Shown here one piece after another: positions 18,217 to 28,532 of a DNA stretch of 64,000 nucleotides. The stretch is from Siccirubricoccus deserti (GTDB taxonomy: Bacteria; Pseudomonadota; Alphaproteobacteria; Acetobacterales; Acetobacteraceae): assembly GCF_014283215.1 (NCBI RefSeq), contig NZ_JACOMF010000010.1, positions 83,720 to 147,719 of the forward strand, in the 5' to 3' direction. Position 1 is the first letter of the stretch, and every line of letters begins with the position of its first letter. The position numbers were made by a program, and so were the translations under genes. The notes under the pieces were generated by a model that ran no database searches, was not told where the DNA came from, and saw nothing but the letters and a program-made list of their open reading frames with translations.

Positions 18217-18966
18217 TCATTCCAGCAGCAGGTCGCGCAGTTGCGCCAGCCGCGGCGCATCCAGGCCGAGGCCCTGCTCCAGGAACACCGGCAGGCTGCC
18301 GCCATGGGCCTCGATGGCGGCGTCAAGCGCCGCCTCCAGCAGCGCCGGATGGGTCCCATAGAGCGCCTCGGCCAGCGGCTTTGGCGTGCCATCCGGCAGG
18401 GCGTAGTCGCGCCGCCACAGCCGGTCGGTCGCCACGTAATCCGCCAGCACCGTCTGCCGCGTGGCGCCAAGCGCCGTCAGCACCAGCGCCGCGCCCAGTC
18501 CGGTACGGTCCTTGCCGGCGGAGCAGTGGAACAGCAGCGCATGCCGGCGGGGGTCGAGCAGCAGATCGAACAACCCGCGATAGGCGGCGATGAAACGGGT
18601 GCCGTAATCCAGATAGGCACGACGCAGCAGCGCGACCACATCCTCGCCGGTCGATTGCTCCCGCCGCATCAGATCGGCCAGCGAGGCGCCGACCGTCGGC
18701 TCGATCGGCAGCGACACCCGCTCCGCACCCTCCGGCAGGCGGGAAGGGTGCCGCGCCGCCTCTGCCACCCCGCGCAGGTCGCAGATCGTGCGCAGGCGGA
18801 GCGCCGCCACCGCCGCCACGTCGCGCGGCGTGAGCTGCGCCAGGGTCGCCGAACGGTACAGCACGCCGAAGCGCAGCCGCCGGCCATCCGACACCTGCCA
18901 GCCCCCCAGGTCGCGCAGGTTGGAGGCGCCTTCTAGGGCAACGGGGCGTGGCAAATCCTGGGTCAA
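18217..18966 (-). CDS. Tyrosine/dual-specificity phosphatase (TTG start)
   Basis: A 249-aa member of the bacterial Y_phosphatase3/atypical phosphatase family. The P-loop HCSAGKDRTG (CX5R, Cys near residue 148) is intact, and the N-terminal NLRDLGGW motif is characteristic. The start codon is TTG at 18966; AAGGA lies 9-10 bases upstream and no ATG occurs before the family N-terminus, which supports this unusual start. The family acts on phosphotyrosine or phosphoinositides; the in vivo target is unknown. It stands alone between convergent and divergent neighbours. Confidence 0.85.
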   Translation of the reverse strand: MTQDLPRPVALEGASNLRDLGGWQVSDGRRLRFGVLYRSATLAQLTPRDVAAVAALRLRTICDLRGVAEAARHPSRLPEGAERVSLPIEPTVGASLADLMRREQSTGEDVVALLRRAYLDYGTRFIAAYRGLFDLLLDPRRHALLFHCSAGKDRTGLGAALVLTALGATRQTVLADYVATDRLWRRDYALPDGTPKPLAEALYGTHPALLEAALDAAIEAHGGSLPVFLEQGLGLDAPRLAQLRDLLLE

Positions 18967-19078
18967 GCTCGGCGATCCTTCATCCGCGGCGGCGCTCGCC
19001 TTGACGCCGGGCGAGAGCGGCGAGAAGGATCACCGCTCCGGCCCCGCCGCACCAGAGCCAAAACCGAGGAGACTGCCC

Positions 19079-19870
19079 ATGCCGTCATCATCCCTGTTCG
19101 ACCTTTCCGGCAAGGTCGCCATCGTCACTGGCGGATCCCGCGGCATCGGCCGGGCGATCGCCGAGCGCATGGCGGAGCATGGCGCCAAGGTGGTGGTTTC
19201 CTCCCGCAAGCTGGACGCCTGCCAGGTGGTGGTGGACGCCATCACCGCGAAGGGCGGCACCGCCGTCGCCATGGCCTGCAACATCGGCCGCAAGCTGGAG
19301 CTGCAGGCGCTGGCCGACGAGACCATCGCCAAATGGGGCGGCGTCGATATCCTGGTCTGCAACGCCGCCATCAACCCGCATTTCGGGCCGGCGATGGGCA
19401 TCCCGGACGAGGTGTTCGACAAGATGATGGCGACCAACGTGAAGTCGAACATGTGGCTGTCGCACATGTGCATCCCGAGCATGGAGGCGCGGGGCGGCGG
19501 CGCCATCGTCATCGTCTCCTCGATCGGCGGCTACAAGGGTTCGGTCAACCTCGGTGCCTATGCCATCACCAAGGCGGCCGACCTGCAGCTGGCGCGGAAC
19601 CTGGCCTGCGAATGGGGGCCGAAGAACATCCGGGTGAATTGCATCGCCCCCGGGCTGATCCGCACCGATTTCGCCCGCGCCCTGTGGGAGGATCCGGTGA
19701 ACTATAAGAAGCGGACCCGCGACACCCCGCTGAAGCGGATCGGCGAACCGGACGAGATCGCCGGCGCCGCAGTGTTCCTCGCCTCCCCGGCCGGCAGCTT
19801 CATGACCGGGCAGAGCATGGTGATCGATGGCGGCGTCCTGGCCGGGCCGCCGGCGAACACGGAGGACTGA
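19079..19870 (+). CDS. SDR-family oxidoreductase
   Basis: A 263-aa classical SDR with TGGSRGIG near residue 18, CNAAINPHFGP in place of the usual NNAG, IVSSIGG and YAITKAAD (catalytic Tyr/Lys) near residue 160, and the C-terminal MTGQSMVIDGG. GAGGAG ten bases before the ATG supports the start. It is read away from the phosphatase and is followed by two hairpins, so it is probably monocistronic. The substrate is not predictable; DHRS4-like carbonyl reductases have a similar organisation. Confidence 0.87.
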   Translation: MPSSSLFDLSGKVAIVTGGSRGIGRAIAERMAEHGAKVVVSSRKLDACQVVVDAITAKGGTAVAMACNIGRKLELQALADETIAKWGGVDILVCNAAINPHFGPAMGIPDEVFDKMMATNVKSNMWLSHMCIPSMEARGGGAIVIVSSIGGYKGSVNLGAYAITKAADLQLARNLACEWGPKNIRVNCIAPGLIRTDFARALWEDPVNYKKRTRDTPLKRIGEPDEIAGAAVFLASPAGSFMTGQSMVIDGGVLAGPPANTED

Positions 19871-19917
19871 CGGCGCCAGCGGACGCGGAGCGGCGTTCGA
19901 GTTGAATGCCGCTCGGC

Positions 19918-19935
19918 GGGGCGCTCACGCGCCCC
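19918..19935. terminator. GC-rich hairpin after SDR gene
   Basis: A 7-bp perfect stem (GGGGCGC, loop TCAC, GCGCCCC) lies 48 bases after the SDR stop codon. It lacks a T-tract; it is called a terminator from position only. Confidence 0.4.
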
Positions 19936-19972
19936 TGCGATCCACTCCGATGCGCCGGTTCCCCGGCTGCCC

Positions 19973-20009
19973 CTTGACAGGACCGGAACCCGGCCCCGGT
20001 TCTGTCAAG
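19973..20009 (+). terminator. Long hairpin, probable terminator
   Basis: A 14-bp inverted repeat (CTTGACAGGACCGG paired with CCGGTTCTGTCAAG, 9-base loop) with a single G-U wobble in the RNA. It is the strongest structure in the 540-base gap between the SDR gene and prkA and would insulate the two transcripts. Confidence 0.55.
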
Positions 20010-20412
20010 AGCCTTAGTTGCCCCGCCGCCCTGCGCTGCCGGCGCGGGCCTCAGCACGCAGAATCGCAACAGCATCGCTGCCTGTGACAAGACATGACGA
20101 AACCGGGACCGGCGGCTCACCTTCCGGCAATGCCCGAAATGAGGCAAAGTCGCCGCGCTCCCGCCGCATCAAGCAGCACAAGCAGCGCCGGGGCGCCGTA
20201 TTGCGTTATGCGGCGCCTGGAATTGATGCTTTATTTATAATCGGGCCTGCTTGGCGCGATCCCGTGCGGGAACGCAGGCTGCTCACCCTGCGGTGATTTG
20301 CACTCTACACGACCGCCTTGCGGCGCAGCAATAAAAGTTTACCGCCATCGGCTGGCGCTAGCTCCATCCTGTTCGCGTTGCGCTGAAGTGCCAGCGCTTC
20401 CAGGGGCGGCCG
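20010..20412 (+). promoter_or_regulatory. Upstream region of the prkA operon
   Basis: No gene is seen here. The stretch around 20221-20241 is conspicuously AT-rich for this genome and contains TATAAT at 20236-20241, a plausible -10 element, without a good -35 at standard spacing. prkA/yeaG operons are under stress sigma or nitrogen control in other bacteria (family knowledge), so an alternative sigma factor is possible. Confidence 0.35.
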
Positions 20413-22359
20413 ATGAGCAGCATGCAAGACATCTTTGCCGACTACGCCAGGGCCTATGAGTCCCGGCGCGAGACCGATATGTCGATTGCCGAGTTTCTCG
20501 AAACCTGCCGGACCGATCCGGGGTGTTACGCCACCGCGCCCGAGCGCATCCTCTCCGCCATCGGCGAACCGGAGGTGGTGGACACCGCGAAGGATGCCCG
20601 GCTGGGGCGGATATTCCTCAATCGTACCATCCGCATCTACCCTGCCTTTTCCGAATTTTACGGCATGGAGGAGACGATCGAGCGGATCGTCGGCTTCTTC
20701 CGCCACGCCGCCCAGGGGCTGGAGGAGCGCAAGCAGATCCTCTACCTGCTGGGCCCGGTGGGCGGCGGCAAATCCTCCCTCGCCGAGCGGCTGAAGGCGC
20801 TGATGGAGGCCGAGCCGGTCTATGTGCTGAAGGCCGGCGAGCAGATGAGCCCGGTCTACGAAAGCCCGCTCGGCCTGTTCGACCCGGATCGCATGGGACC
20901 GCTGCTGGAGGACCGCTACGGCATCCCCCGCCGCCGCCTGACTGGGCTGATGAGCCCCTGGGCGCTGAAGCGGCTGGATGAGTTCGGCGGCGACATCTCC
21001 AAATTCCGGGTGGTGAAGATCCGGCCGTCGCGGCTGCGGCAGATCGCGGTCGCCAAGACCGAGCCGGGCGACGAGAACAACCAGGACATCTCCTCCCTGG
21101 TCGGCAAGGTCGATATCCGCAAGCTGGAGATGTACGGGCAGAACGACCCGGACGCCTACAGCTTCTCGGGCGGGTTGAACCGGGCGAACCAGGGCATCCT
21201 GGAGTTCGTCGAGATGTTCAAGGCGCCGATCAAGATGCTGCACCCGCTGCTGACGGCGACGCAGGAGGGCAATTACATCGGCACCGAGAACATCGGCGCC
21301 ATCCCCTTCCAGGGCATCATCCTGGCGCATTCCAACGAAGCGGAATGGCAGGCCTTCAAGAACAACAAGAACAACGAAGCCTTCATCGACCGCATCTATG
21401 TCATCAAGGTGCCCTACTGCCTGCGGGTGACCGAGGAGCAGAAGATCTACGACAAGCTGGTCCGCAGCTCGGAACTGGCGCCCAGCCCCTGCGCCCCGGC
21501 GACGCTCGAGATGCTGGCCCGCTACAGCGTGCTGACGCGGCTGCGCAAGCACGACAACTCCAACATCTACGCCAAGATGCGGGTCTACGATGGCGAATCG
21601 CTGAAGGAGACCGACCCGCGCGCCAAGACGCTGCAGGAATACCGCGACGCCGCCGGCCCGGATGAGGGCATGGATGGTGCCTCCACTCGCTTCGCCTTCA
21701 AGGTGCTGGCGGCGACCTTCAACTACGACACCACCGAGATTGCCGCCGACCCGGTGCACCTGATGTACGTGCTGGAACAGTCGATCCGGCGCGAGCAGCT
21801 GCCTGACGAGACCGAGAAGCGCTACCTGGAGTTCATCAAGGGCGAGCTGGCGCCGCGCTACGCCGAGTTCATCGGCAACGAGATCCAGAAGGCCTATCTG
21901 GAAAGCTACAACGACTACGGCCAGAACCTGTTCGACCGCTATGTCGGCTATGCCGATGCCTGGGTCGAGGACCTCGACTTCAAGGATCCCGACACCGGTC
22001 AGATGATGAACCGGGAGCTGCTGAACCAGGAGCTCACCAAGATCGAGAAGCCGGCGGGCATCGCCAACCCCAAGGACTTCCGGAACGAAGTGGTCAAATT
22101 CGCCCTGCGGGCGCGTGCCAACCGTGGCGGCAAGAACCCTTCCTGGACCAGCTATGAGAAGATCCGGGAAGTCATCGAACGCCGCATGTTCAGCCAGGTG
22201 GAGGATCTGTTGCCGGTAATCTCCTTTGGGTCGAAAAAAGACGGTGAAACCGAGAAGAAGCACAGTGAATTCGTGGCACGCATGACTTCCCGGGGGTATA
22301 CCGAACGTCAGGTGCGCCGGCTGGTGGAGTGGTACATGCGCGTGAAGCAGGCCGGCTAG
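20413..22359 (+). CDS. prkA: PrkA serine protein kinase (YeaG family)
   Basis: The 648-aa product is a PrkA/YeaG AAA-type serine kinase involved in stress and starvation responses. The N-terminal AAA part has Walker A GPVGGGKS near residue 115; the C-terminal part (from about residue 420) has the kinase-like region with MFSQVEDLLPVISF and ends with a charged tail. Length is standard. It is first in a three-gene operon with the DUF444/vWA protein (31 bases downstream) and SpoVR, the conserved prkA-yeaH-spoVR (ycgB) set. AGGGGCGG upstream supports the ATG at 20413. Confidence 0.95.
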   Translation: MSSMQDIFADYARAYESRRETDMSIAEFLETCRTDPGCYATAPERILSAIGEPEVVDTAKDARLGRIFLNRTIRIYPAFSEFYGMEETIERIVGFFRHAAQGLEERKQILYLLGPVGGGKSSLAERLKALMEAEPVYVLKAGEQMSPVYESPLGLFDPDRMGPLLEDRYGIPRRRLTGLMSPWALKRLDEFGGDISKFRVVKIRPSRLRQIAVAKTEPGDENNQDISSLVGKVDIRKLEMYGQNDPDAYSFSGGLNRANQGILEFVEMFKAPIKMLHPLLTATQEGNYIGTENIGAIPFQGIILAHSNEAEWQAFKNNKNNEAFIDRIYVIKVPYCLRVTEEQKIYDKLVRSSELAPSPCAPATLEMLARYSVLTRLRKHDNSNIYAKMRVYDGESLKETDPRAKTLQEYRDAAGPDEGMDGASTRFAFKVLAATFNYDTTEIAADPVHLMYVLEQSIRREQLPDETEKRYLEFIKGELAPRYAEFIGNEIQKAYLESYNDYGQNLFDRYVGYADAWVEDLDFKDPDTGQMMNRELLNQELTKIEKPAGIANPKDFRNEVVKFALRARANRGGKNPSWTSYEKIREVIERRMFSQVEDLLPVISFGSKKDGETEKKHSEFVARMTSRGYTERQVRRLVEWYMRVKQAG

Positions 22360-22390
22360 CCGTCCAACCCGGTCGCAAGGCTCCCGCTGC

Positions 22391-23695
22391 ATGCAGATCC
22401 TGGACCGCCGCCTCAATCCCAGCGGCCGTAGCCTGCCCAACCGCCAGCGTTTCCTGCGCCGTGCCAAATCCCTGGTGCAGGAAGCGGTGCGGGACGCTTC
22501 GGCCAAGCGGGACATCCGCAACGCCGACGAGGGCGGGGAAGTGAGCATTCCCCTGCACGGAATCCGCGAGCCGAGCTTCCACCATGGCAGCGGCGGCATC
22601 CGCGACCACGTGCTGCCCGGCAATAAGGAATACCGCGAGGGCGACGAGATCCCCCGCCCGCCCAGCGGCGGCGGGGGCGGCGGCTCCGAGGGTTCGCCGG
22701 ATGGAAGCGGCGAGGATAATTTCCGCTTCGTCCTGACCCGCGAGGAGTTCCTCAGCCTCTTCCTCGATGACCTTGAGCTGCCGGATATGGCCAAACGCCG
22801 GCTGGTCGATGGCACCGACCCGGCCTGGCACCGCGCCGGCTATTCGGTCAGCGGCTCGCCGGCGAACCTGGCGCTTGGCCGGACCATGCGGAACAGCATG
22901 TCGCGCCGCATCGCGCTGAAGCGCCCGAAGCCGGAGGCGGTGCAGGCGCTGGAGGAGGAGATCGCCGCGCTGGAAGGCGATCCGGCGCAGGCCGAGCGGG
23001 TGCTGGAACTGCGGGCGGAGCTGGAACGGATGCTGCAGCGGACCAGGCTCATCCCCTGGATCGACCCGATCGACGTGCGCTACCGCCGCTTCGAGCCGGT
23101 ACCGCGGCCGGTGGCGCAGGCGGTGATGTTCTGCCTGATGGATGTCTCCGGCTCGATGACCGAGGACATGAAGGACCTCGCCAAGCGCTTCTACACGCTG
23201 CTCTTCATCTTCCTGCAGCGCCGCTACAAGCATGTCGAGATCGTCTTCATCCGCCATACCCACGAAGCCTCGGAGGTGGATGAGGAGACCTTCTTCCACA
23301 GCCGGGAAACCGGCGGCACGCTGGTCTCGACCGCGCTCGAGGAGATGCAGAAGGTGGTCGCCGATCGCTACCCGCCGGCCGAATGGAACATCTACGCCGC
23401 TCAGGCTTCGGACGGCGACAACGCCGCTGGCGACAGCCAGAAGACGGCGCGGCTGCTGGTGGATACCATCCTGCCGGCCTGCCAGTACTACGCTTATATC
23501 GAGGTGGGGCGGGAGGGCGAGCACGGCATCCCCGGCTTCCCGCGCGGCCCCACCGACCTCTGGCGAACCTATGAGGCGCTGGTCACCGCTGGGGCGCCGC
23601 TGGCGATGAAGAAGGTCCGCCATCGGCGTGAGATCTTCCCGGTGTTCCGGGAGCTGTTCGCCAAGCGCGGCGTGCTTGAAGGGGCGAATGCATGA
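22391..23695 (+). CDS. yeaH: YeaH/DUF444 vWA-domain protein
   Basis: A 434-aa member of the YeaH/DUF444 family. The N-terminal part (SLPNRQRFLRRA, residues about 12-25) is basic; a Gly/Ser linker near residues 92-105 leads to the C-terminal von Willebrand A domain with the metal-ion-dependent adhesion motif DVSGSM near residue 251. The family partners with the PrkA kinase and SpoVR in stress physiology; its biochemical activity is not established. AAGG precedes the ATG. Its TGA overlaps the spoVR ATG by four bases (ATGA), so the two are translationally coupled. Confidence 0.93.
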   Translation: MQILDRRLNPSGRSLPNRQRFLRRAKSLVQEAVRDASAKRDIRNADEGGEVSIPLHGIREPSFHHGSGGIRDHVLPGNKEYREGDEIPRPPSGGGGGGSEGSPDGSGEDNFRFVLTREEFLSLFLDDLELPDMAKRRLVDGTDPAWHRAGYSVSGSPANLALGRTMRNSMSRRIALKRPKPEAVQALEEEIAALEGDPAQAERVLELRAELERMLQRTRLIPWIDPIDVRYRRFEPVPRPVAQAVMFCLMDVSGSMTEDMKDLAKRFYTLLFIFLQRRYKHVEIVFIRHTHEASEVDEETFFHSRETGGTLVSTALEEMQKVVADRYPPAEWNIYAAQASDGDNAAGDSQKTARLLVDTILPACQYYAYIEVGREGEHGIPGFPRGPTDLWRTYEALVTAGAPLAMKKVRHRREIFPVFRELFAKRGVLEGANA

Positions 23696-25224
23696 ATGCC
23701 GCCTTGGAAGACCGGTTGCTCTACCAGGGTGCCGACTGGGATTTCGGCACGCTGATGCGGATCCATGACGCCTGCGCCGAGATCGCCGGCGATGAACTCG
23801 GCCTCGACTGGTACCCGAACCGGATCGAGGTGATCAGCGCCGAGCAGATGCTGGACGCTTATGCCAGCACCGGCCTGCCGCTGTTCTACCGCCACTGGTC
23901 CTTCGGCAAGCATTTCGCCCAGCATGAGGCGCTGTACCGCCGCGGGTTGCGCGGGCTGGCCTATGAGATCGTCATCAACTCCGATCCCTGCGTCTCCTAT
24001 GTGATGGAGGAGAACACCGCCACCCTGCAGGCGCTGGTGATCGCCCACGCCGCCTTCGGCCACAATCACTTCTTCAAGAACAGCCGGTTGTTCCGAGAAT
24101 GGACGGATGCCAAGGGCATTCTGGATTACCTGGAATTCGCCAAGGGCTACGTCCAGTCCTGCGAAGAGCAGCATGGCGAGCCGGCGGTGGAGCGCATCCT
24201 CGACAGCGCGCATGCGCTGATGAACTACGGCGTCCACCGCCACCGCCGCCGCGCCCCCGACCTGCAATCCGAGCAGAAGCGGGAGCGGGAACGGCGCGAG
24301 CACGATGAACAGATGTACAACGTGCTCTGGTCCACCATGCCGGAGAAGGCGGCCGCCCCACCGACCCGGAGCGAGGAGGAGCGGCGCCGCGTCCTGCTGC
24401 AATTGCCGCAGGAGAACATCCTCTATTTCCTCGAGAAGTCGGCGCCGCGCCTCGCCCCCTGGCAGCGCGAGATCCTGCGCATCGTCCGCAACGTGGCGCA
24501 GTATTTCCTGCCGCAGCGGCAGACAAAGGTGATGAACGAGGGCTGCGCCACCTATGTCCATCACCGTATCCTGAACCGGCTGCACGAACAGGGCCGCATC
24601 AGCGACGGCGCGCTGCTGGAAGCGCTGCATTCCCACACCAGCGTCATCATGCAGCCGGAATTCGACGACCAGCGCTATTCCGGGATGAACCCCTATGCGC
24701 TGGGCTTCGCCATGATGTCGGACATCGAGCGCATCGCCACCAGGCCGACCGAGGAGGACCGCGAATGGTTCCCAGACTTCGCCGGCTGTGGCGACGCCAT
24801 GCCAGTGCTGCGCCACGCCTGGGCGGAGTTCCGCGACGAGAGCTTCATCCTGCAATTCCTCAGCCCGAAGCTGATGCGCGACCTGAAGCTGTTCCACGTG
24901 CTGGACGACACCGCCCAGCCGGTGCTGCGAGTGGAGGCGATGCATGACGAGCGCGGATACCGCCGGCTGCGCCGCGCCCTCGCCCGGCAATACGACCCGG
25001 CGCTCACCGACCCGGATATCCAGGTGGTGGACGTCGACCTCTCCGGCGACCGCCGGCTGATCCTGGAACACCAGGCGACCGGCGGGCGGCTGCTGGAAGA
25101 GCAGGAGGCGCGGCAGGTGCTGCGCCACCTCGCCAGCCTCTGGGGCTATGACGTGCTGCTGCGCGAGGTGGACCAGGGCAGCGGCGCCTCGCTGCGCGAG
25201 CACGCCGTCTCCCCGCCGCGCTGA
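23692..25224 (+). CDS. spoVR: SpoVR family protein
   Basis: A 510-aa SpoVR/YcgB-family protein, of typical length, starting [17 protein letters not shown] a few residues into the chain. The family is widespread beyond spore formers and is linked to the PrkA-YeaH pair; its molecular function is unknown. His/Glu-rich stretches ([21 protein letters not shown]) in the middle could bind metal, which I note as an observation only. It is the last gene of the operon and converges on the GMC oxidoreductase gene with only 3 bases between stop codons. Confidence 0.93.
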   Translation: MNAALEDRLLYQGADWDFGTLMRIHDACAEIAGDELGLDWYPNRIEVISAEQMLDAYASTGLPLFYRHWSFGKHFAQHEALYRRGLRGLAYEIVINSDPCVSYVMEENTATLQALVIAHAAFGHNHFFKNSRLFREWTDAKGILDYLEFAKGYVQSCEEQHGEPAVERILDSAHALMNYGVHRHRRRAPDLQSEQKRERERREHDEQMYNVLWSTMPEKAAAPPTRSEEERRRVLLQLPQENILYFLEKSAPRLAPWQREILRIVRNVAQYFLPQRQTKVMNEGCATYVHHRILNRLHEQGRISDGALLEALHSHTSVIMQPEFDDQRYSGMNPYALGFAMMSDIERIATRPTEEDREWFPDFAGCGDAMPVLRHAWAEFRDESFILQFLSPKLMRDLKLFHVLDDTAQPVLRVEAMHDERGYRRLRRALARQYDPALTDPDIQVVDVDLSGDRRLILEHQATGGRLLEEQEARQVLRHLASLWGYDVLLREVDQGSGASLREHAVSPPR

Positions 25225-25227
25225 GGA

Positions 25228-26850
25228 TCAGGCCGCGACAGCCCGGGCAGCCTGGGCCGTCGCCTTGACCATCGCCGCGCCCTTCTCGGCGATCATGATG
25301 GTCGGCGCATTGGTGTTGGTCGATGTCACCGTCGGCATGACGGAAGCATCGATCACGCGCAGCCCCTGCAACCCATGCACCCGCAGCTGGTCGTCGACCA
25401 CCGCCATCGCATCCGGCCCCATCCGGCAGGAACAGGTGGCATGGAACACGGTGGTTCCAGTCTGCCGCGCATAGGCGAGGAACTCGTCATCCGTCTGCAC
25501 CTGCGGGCCGGGGACCGTCTCGGCCACCAGGTAGCGCTTCAGCGCCGGGGCGTTGAACCATTCCCGCACCCGCCGCATCGCCGCGACGATGGTGCGCCGG
25601 TCGCGCTCCTCGGACAGGTAGTTCGGGTTGATCGAGGGCTGGTCGCGCGGGTCCGGCGTGCGGGCCAGCACGCTGCCACGGCTTTCCGGCCGCATCTGCC
25701 AGATGCCGGAGGTCATGCCCGGCTTGGTGTCCAGTTGCCGCGTTGGCCCCGGCGCGTAGCTGGCCGAGGCGAACAGCGCCTGCACATCCGGCGTGGCGGA
25801 TTCCGGCAGCACCTTCACCGAGGCCGCCACCAGCGACGCCGCATAGGTCAGGATGCCGCGGTTGGTGGCGAAATACTTCACCACCTCGCCAGCCAGGCGC
25901 AGCCCGCGGGAGCGTTCGTTCAAGGTGGCGATGCCCGTCAGCTCCGCCTGCACCCGCACCAGGAAATGGTCCTGGAAATTCCGGCCGACGCCGCGCAGCG
26001 CGTGCCGCACCGGGATGCCGACCCGCCCCAGATGCTCCGGGTCGCCGACGCCGGAAAGCTGCAGCAGATGCGGCGTGCCGATGGCCCCGGCCGAGAGGAT
26101 CACCTCCGTCCCCGCCCGCGCCTCCTCGGTGACGCCACCGCGGGAGAAGGCGACGCCCACCGCCCGTGTGCCCTCGAACAGAACCCGGTGCACCAGCGCA
26201 TTGGTGACGAGCATCAGATTGGGCCGCCGCAGCGCAGGGCGCAGGTAGGTCCGCGCGGCGGAGGCACGGAACCGGCCGCCGCGGGTCTGCTGCACCCAGC
26301 CGATATGGTCGCCGAGGCCATGCGGCAGGTCGTTCAGGTCTTCGCGGTACTCCCAGCCCAGCTCGACGCCGGCCTGGATCGCCGCCTGGCACAGCTCCGG
26401 CTGGTCCCGGGTGCGGGAGGTGAACAGCGGGCCGTCCGTCGCATGCACCGCATCGGCCGGGCCCTCCCACCGCTCCGCCTTGCGGAAGAAGGGCATCACC
26501 TCCTCCGACGACCAGCCGCGATTGCCGAGCTGCGACCAGTGGTCGTAATCCTCGGGCTGGGAGCGGATGTAGATCAACCCGTTGATCGAGCTGGACCCGC
26601 CCAGCACCCGGCCGCGCGGGTAGGGAATCTCCCGCCCGTTCAGCCCGGAGTCCTTGTCCGCCTTGTAGCCCCAGGTCAGCGTCGGGTGCTGCAGCAGCTT
26701 CATGTAGCCGGCGGGGATGTGGATGTAGGGGTGCCAGTCGCGGCCACCGGCCTCGATCAGGATGACGCGGGTGCCAGGGTCTTCGGTCAGCCGGTTGGCC
26801 AGCACGCAGCCGGCCGAGCCTGCGCCCACGATCACGTAATCCGCCTGCAT
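25228..26850 (-). CDS. GMC-family FAD oxidoreductase (choline dehydrogenase-like)
   Basis: A 540-aa glucose-methanol-choline oxidoreductase. The FAD-binding [13 protein letters not shown] lies near residue 8, the signature [15 protein letters not shown] near residue 80, and the C-terminal active-site block [10 protein letters not shown] with the final His/Asn region ([18 protein letters not shown] TSTNTNAPT) is present. It is closest in pattern to BetA-type alcohol or choline dehydrogenases, but no betaine-pathway genes are adjacent and annotation as choline dehydrogenase would be overprecise. The ATG at 26850 has no strong Shine-Dalgarno. The Bug receptor gene lies 72 bases upstream on the same strand. 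Confidence 0.9.
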   Translation of the reverse strand: MQADYVIVGAGSAGCVLANRLTEDPGTRVILIEAGGRDWHPYIHIPAGYMKLLQHPTLTWGYKADKDSGLNGREIPYPRGRVLGGSSSINGLIYIRSQPEDYDHWSQLGNRGWSSEEVMPFFRKAERWEGPADAVHATDGPLFTSRTRDQPELCQAAIQAGVELGWEYREDLNDLPHGLGDHIGWVQQTRGGRFRASAARTYLRPALRRPNLMLVTNALVHRVLFEGTRAVGVAFSRGGVTEEARAGTEVILSAGAIGTPHLLQLSGVGDPEHLGRVGIPVRHALRGVGRNFQDHFLVRVQAELTGIATLNERSRGLRLAGEVVKYFATNRGILTYAASLVAASVKVLPESATPDVQALFASASYAPGPTRQLDTKPGMTSGIWQMRPESRGSVLARTPDPRDQPSINPNYLSEERDRRTIVAAMRRVREWFNAPALKRYLVAETVPGPQVQTDDEFLAYARQTGTTVFHATCSCRMGPDAMAVVDDQLRVHGLQGLRVIDASVMPTVTSTNTNAPTIMIAEKGAAMVKATAQAARAVAA

Positions 26851-26922
26851 GCCCGTATTCCCCCCTTATCCGGGTCTAGTACGAAGCCTGCCGAATCGCC
26901 AATCCGGCAGGCGCCGCCCGCG

Positions 26923-27891
26923 TCATTCCATCCGGATCCCGGTGCTGCGCACCAATGCCTCGGTACGGGCCATGTCGGCGCGCAGGAAGGCGCCGAACTC
27001 CTCCGGCGTGCCGCCGACGATCTCGGAGCCCATGTCGAGCAGCCGCGCCCGCCCCTCCTGCGTGCCGACGATGGCGAGGATCTCCCGGTTCAGCCGCGCC
27101 GTCACCGGGGCGGGGATGCCGGCCGGGCCGATCACCGCATACCACTCGGCTACCGCGAAGCCTGGGATCGCGGCCTCGGCGATGGTCGGCAGCTCCGGCG
27201 CGTAGGACTGCCTGGTCGCCGCGGTGACCGCCAGCGCCCGCACCTGGTCGCCACGTACGAAGGGCAGGGTCGAGCTGGCGTTGCCGAAGATCAGCTGCAG
27301 TTGCCCGCCGACCAGGTCGGCCAGCGCCGGGCCGCCCCCGCGATAGGGGACATGCACCATGTCGATGCCGGTGGCCTGCTTGAACATCTCGCCCGAGAGA
27401 TGCACCGAGGTGCCGATGCCCGGCGAGCCGTAGGAGAGCTTGCCGGGGTTGGCCCGCCCATAGGCGATCAGCTCCGCCACGCTGTGCACCGGCAGCGCCT
27501 TGTTCACCACCAGGATGTTGGCGACGTTCGCCAGATGCAGGATCGGCGTGACGTCGTTCACCGGATGATAGGGCTGGCGGCTCAGCAACGCCGTGGTGAT
27601 GAGGGTGCTGATGGTGATGCAGATGGTATGCCCATCCGGCGGGGCGCGCATGGTCTCCAGCGCGCCAACCGTGCCGGCGCCGCCGGTGCGGTTCTCGATC
27701 ACCACGGATTGACCGAGCGCCGCGGACAGCGGCGGGCCGATGTAGCGGGCCAGGATGTCGGTGGTGCCGCCGGGCGGAAAGGGGATGATCAGGCGGATCG
27801 GCCGGTTCGGCCAGGCGGGCTGCGCCAGGGCGGGAACCAGGGCCGGCGCGGCCAGGGCGGCCGTCGCCGCCAGCAGGGTGCGTCGTTGCAT
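26923..27891 (-). CDS. Bug/TctC-family tripartite tricarboxylate receptor
   Basis: A 322-aa periplasmic solute-binding protein of the Bug (TctC) family. Signal peptide residues about 1-23 (MQRRTLL start, Ala-rich core, ALAQ cleavage). Family motifs: IPFPPGGTTDILAR, VVIENRTGGAGTVG and HVPYRGGGPALADLVGGQ. AAGGAGG precedes the ATG at 27891. No TctA/TctB permease genes are adjacent, as is common for the expanded Bug paralogues of Acetobacteraceae and Burkholderiales. It lies between an HD-hydrolase and a GMC oxidoreductase gene on one strand, so the ligand may be that enzyme's substrate. Confidence 0.92.
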   Translation of the reverse strand: MQRRTLLAATAALAAPALVPALAQPAWPNRPIRLIIPFPPGGTTDILARYIGPPLSAALGQSVVIENRTGGAGTVGALETMRAPPDGHTICITISTLITTALLSRQPYHPVNDVTPILHLANVANILVVNKALPVHSVAELIAYGRANPGKLSYGSPGIGTSVHLSGEMFKQATGIDMVHVPYRGGGPALADLVGGQLQLIFGNASSTLPFVRGDQVRALAVTAATRQSYAPELPTIAEAAIPGFAVAEWYAVIGPAGIPAPVTARLNREILAIVGTQEGRARLLDMGSEIVGGTPEEFGAFLRADMARTEALVRSTGIRME

Positions 27892-27905
27892 CGCCGTCGC
27901 CTCCT

Positions 27906-28532
27906 TCACAGCACGATCGGACGGCGGTATTTGCTGCTGACCGTCTCTGGCCGGATCAGCCCGCCGGCCAGCGCCATGGTCCAGTAGCCGATGTCGGCGA
28001 GGTGGACGATGGTGCATTCCAGGCTGCGGACCAGCAGCTCGCCCTCCCCGCTATGGGCGCCGGCGATATGCGCGACCTCCTCCGGCAGCCCGGCCAGGAA
28101 GCAGAGGTGCAGGCCATAGCCGGGATGGCGGATCGAGGGCAGGCCGGTGGCGCGCGGCGAGGCTTCCCAGCGCCGGCGGTTCTCGGGGTCGAACTCCCAG
28201 GGCTTGCCGACGTCGTGGCAGAGCCCGCCGGCGATGACGATGTCCCGGTTGATCGCCATCTCCGGGTTCAGCGCACCCATCTCCTCGGCCATGCGCATCG
28301 CCAGCCGGGTGACGCCGCGGATGTGGTCGGTCTGGTCACCCCGGGTCAGGGTCATCGAGCCGGGGTTGCCCGAGGGTGGGATGTCACGGATCGAGCTGAA
28401 TGAGGAGCGGGAGAGTGCCAGCGCCCAGGCCTCGATCACCCCCCGTTGCAGGGCGGGATCGCCGATCTCGGCCACCTCGGGCAATTCATCGGCGATGCGG
28501 GTCCGCAGCGCGTCGTCCGGCTCCTGTGGCAT
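27906..28532 (-). CDS. HD-domain metal-dependent phosphohydrolase
   Basis: A 208-aa HD-superfamily protein: metal-binding His earlier in QTDHIRGV, the HD pair in GGLCHDVGKPWEF (near residue 107), and further His/Asp residues in ISGAHS-like IAGAHSGEG and IVHLADIG. These enzymes hydrolyse phosphomonoesters or nucleotides, but many remain uncharacterised. GGAGGAGGAAAG upstream of the ATG at 28532 is a strong ribosome binding site. The gene ends 14 bases before the Bug receptor start, so they are probably co-transcribed, possibly linked to uptake and processing of one compound. Confidence 0.82.
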   Translation of the reverse strand: MPQEPDDALRTRIADELPEVAEIGDPALQRGVIEAWALALSRSSFSSIRDIPPSGNPGSMTLTRGDQTDHIRGVTRLAMRMAEEMGALNPEMAINRDIVIAGGLCHDVGKPWEFDPENRRRWEASPRATGLPSIRHPGYGLHLCFLAGLPEEVAHIAGAHSGEGELLVRSLECTIVHLADIGYWTMALAGGLIRPETVSSKYRRPIVL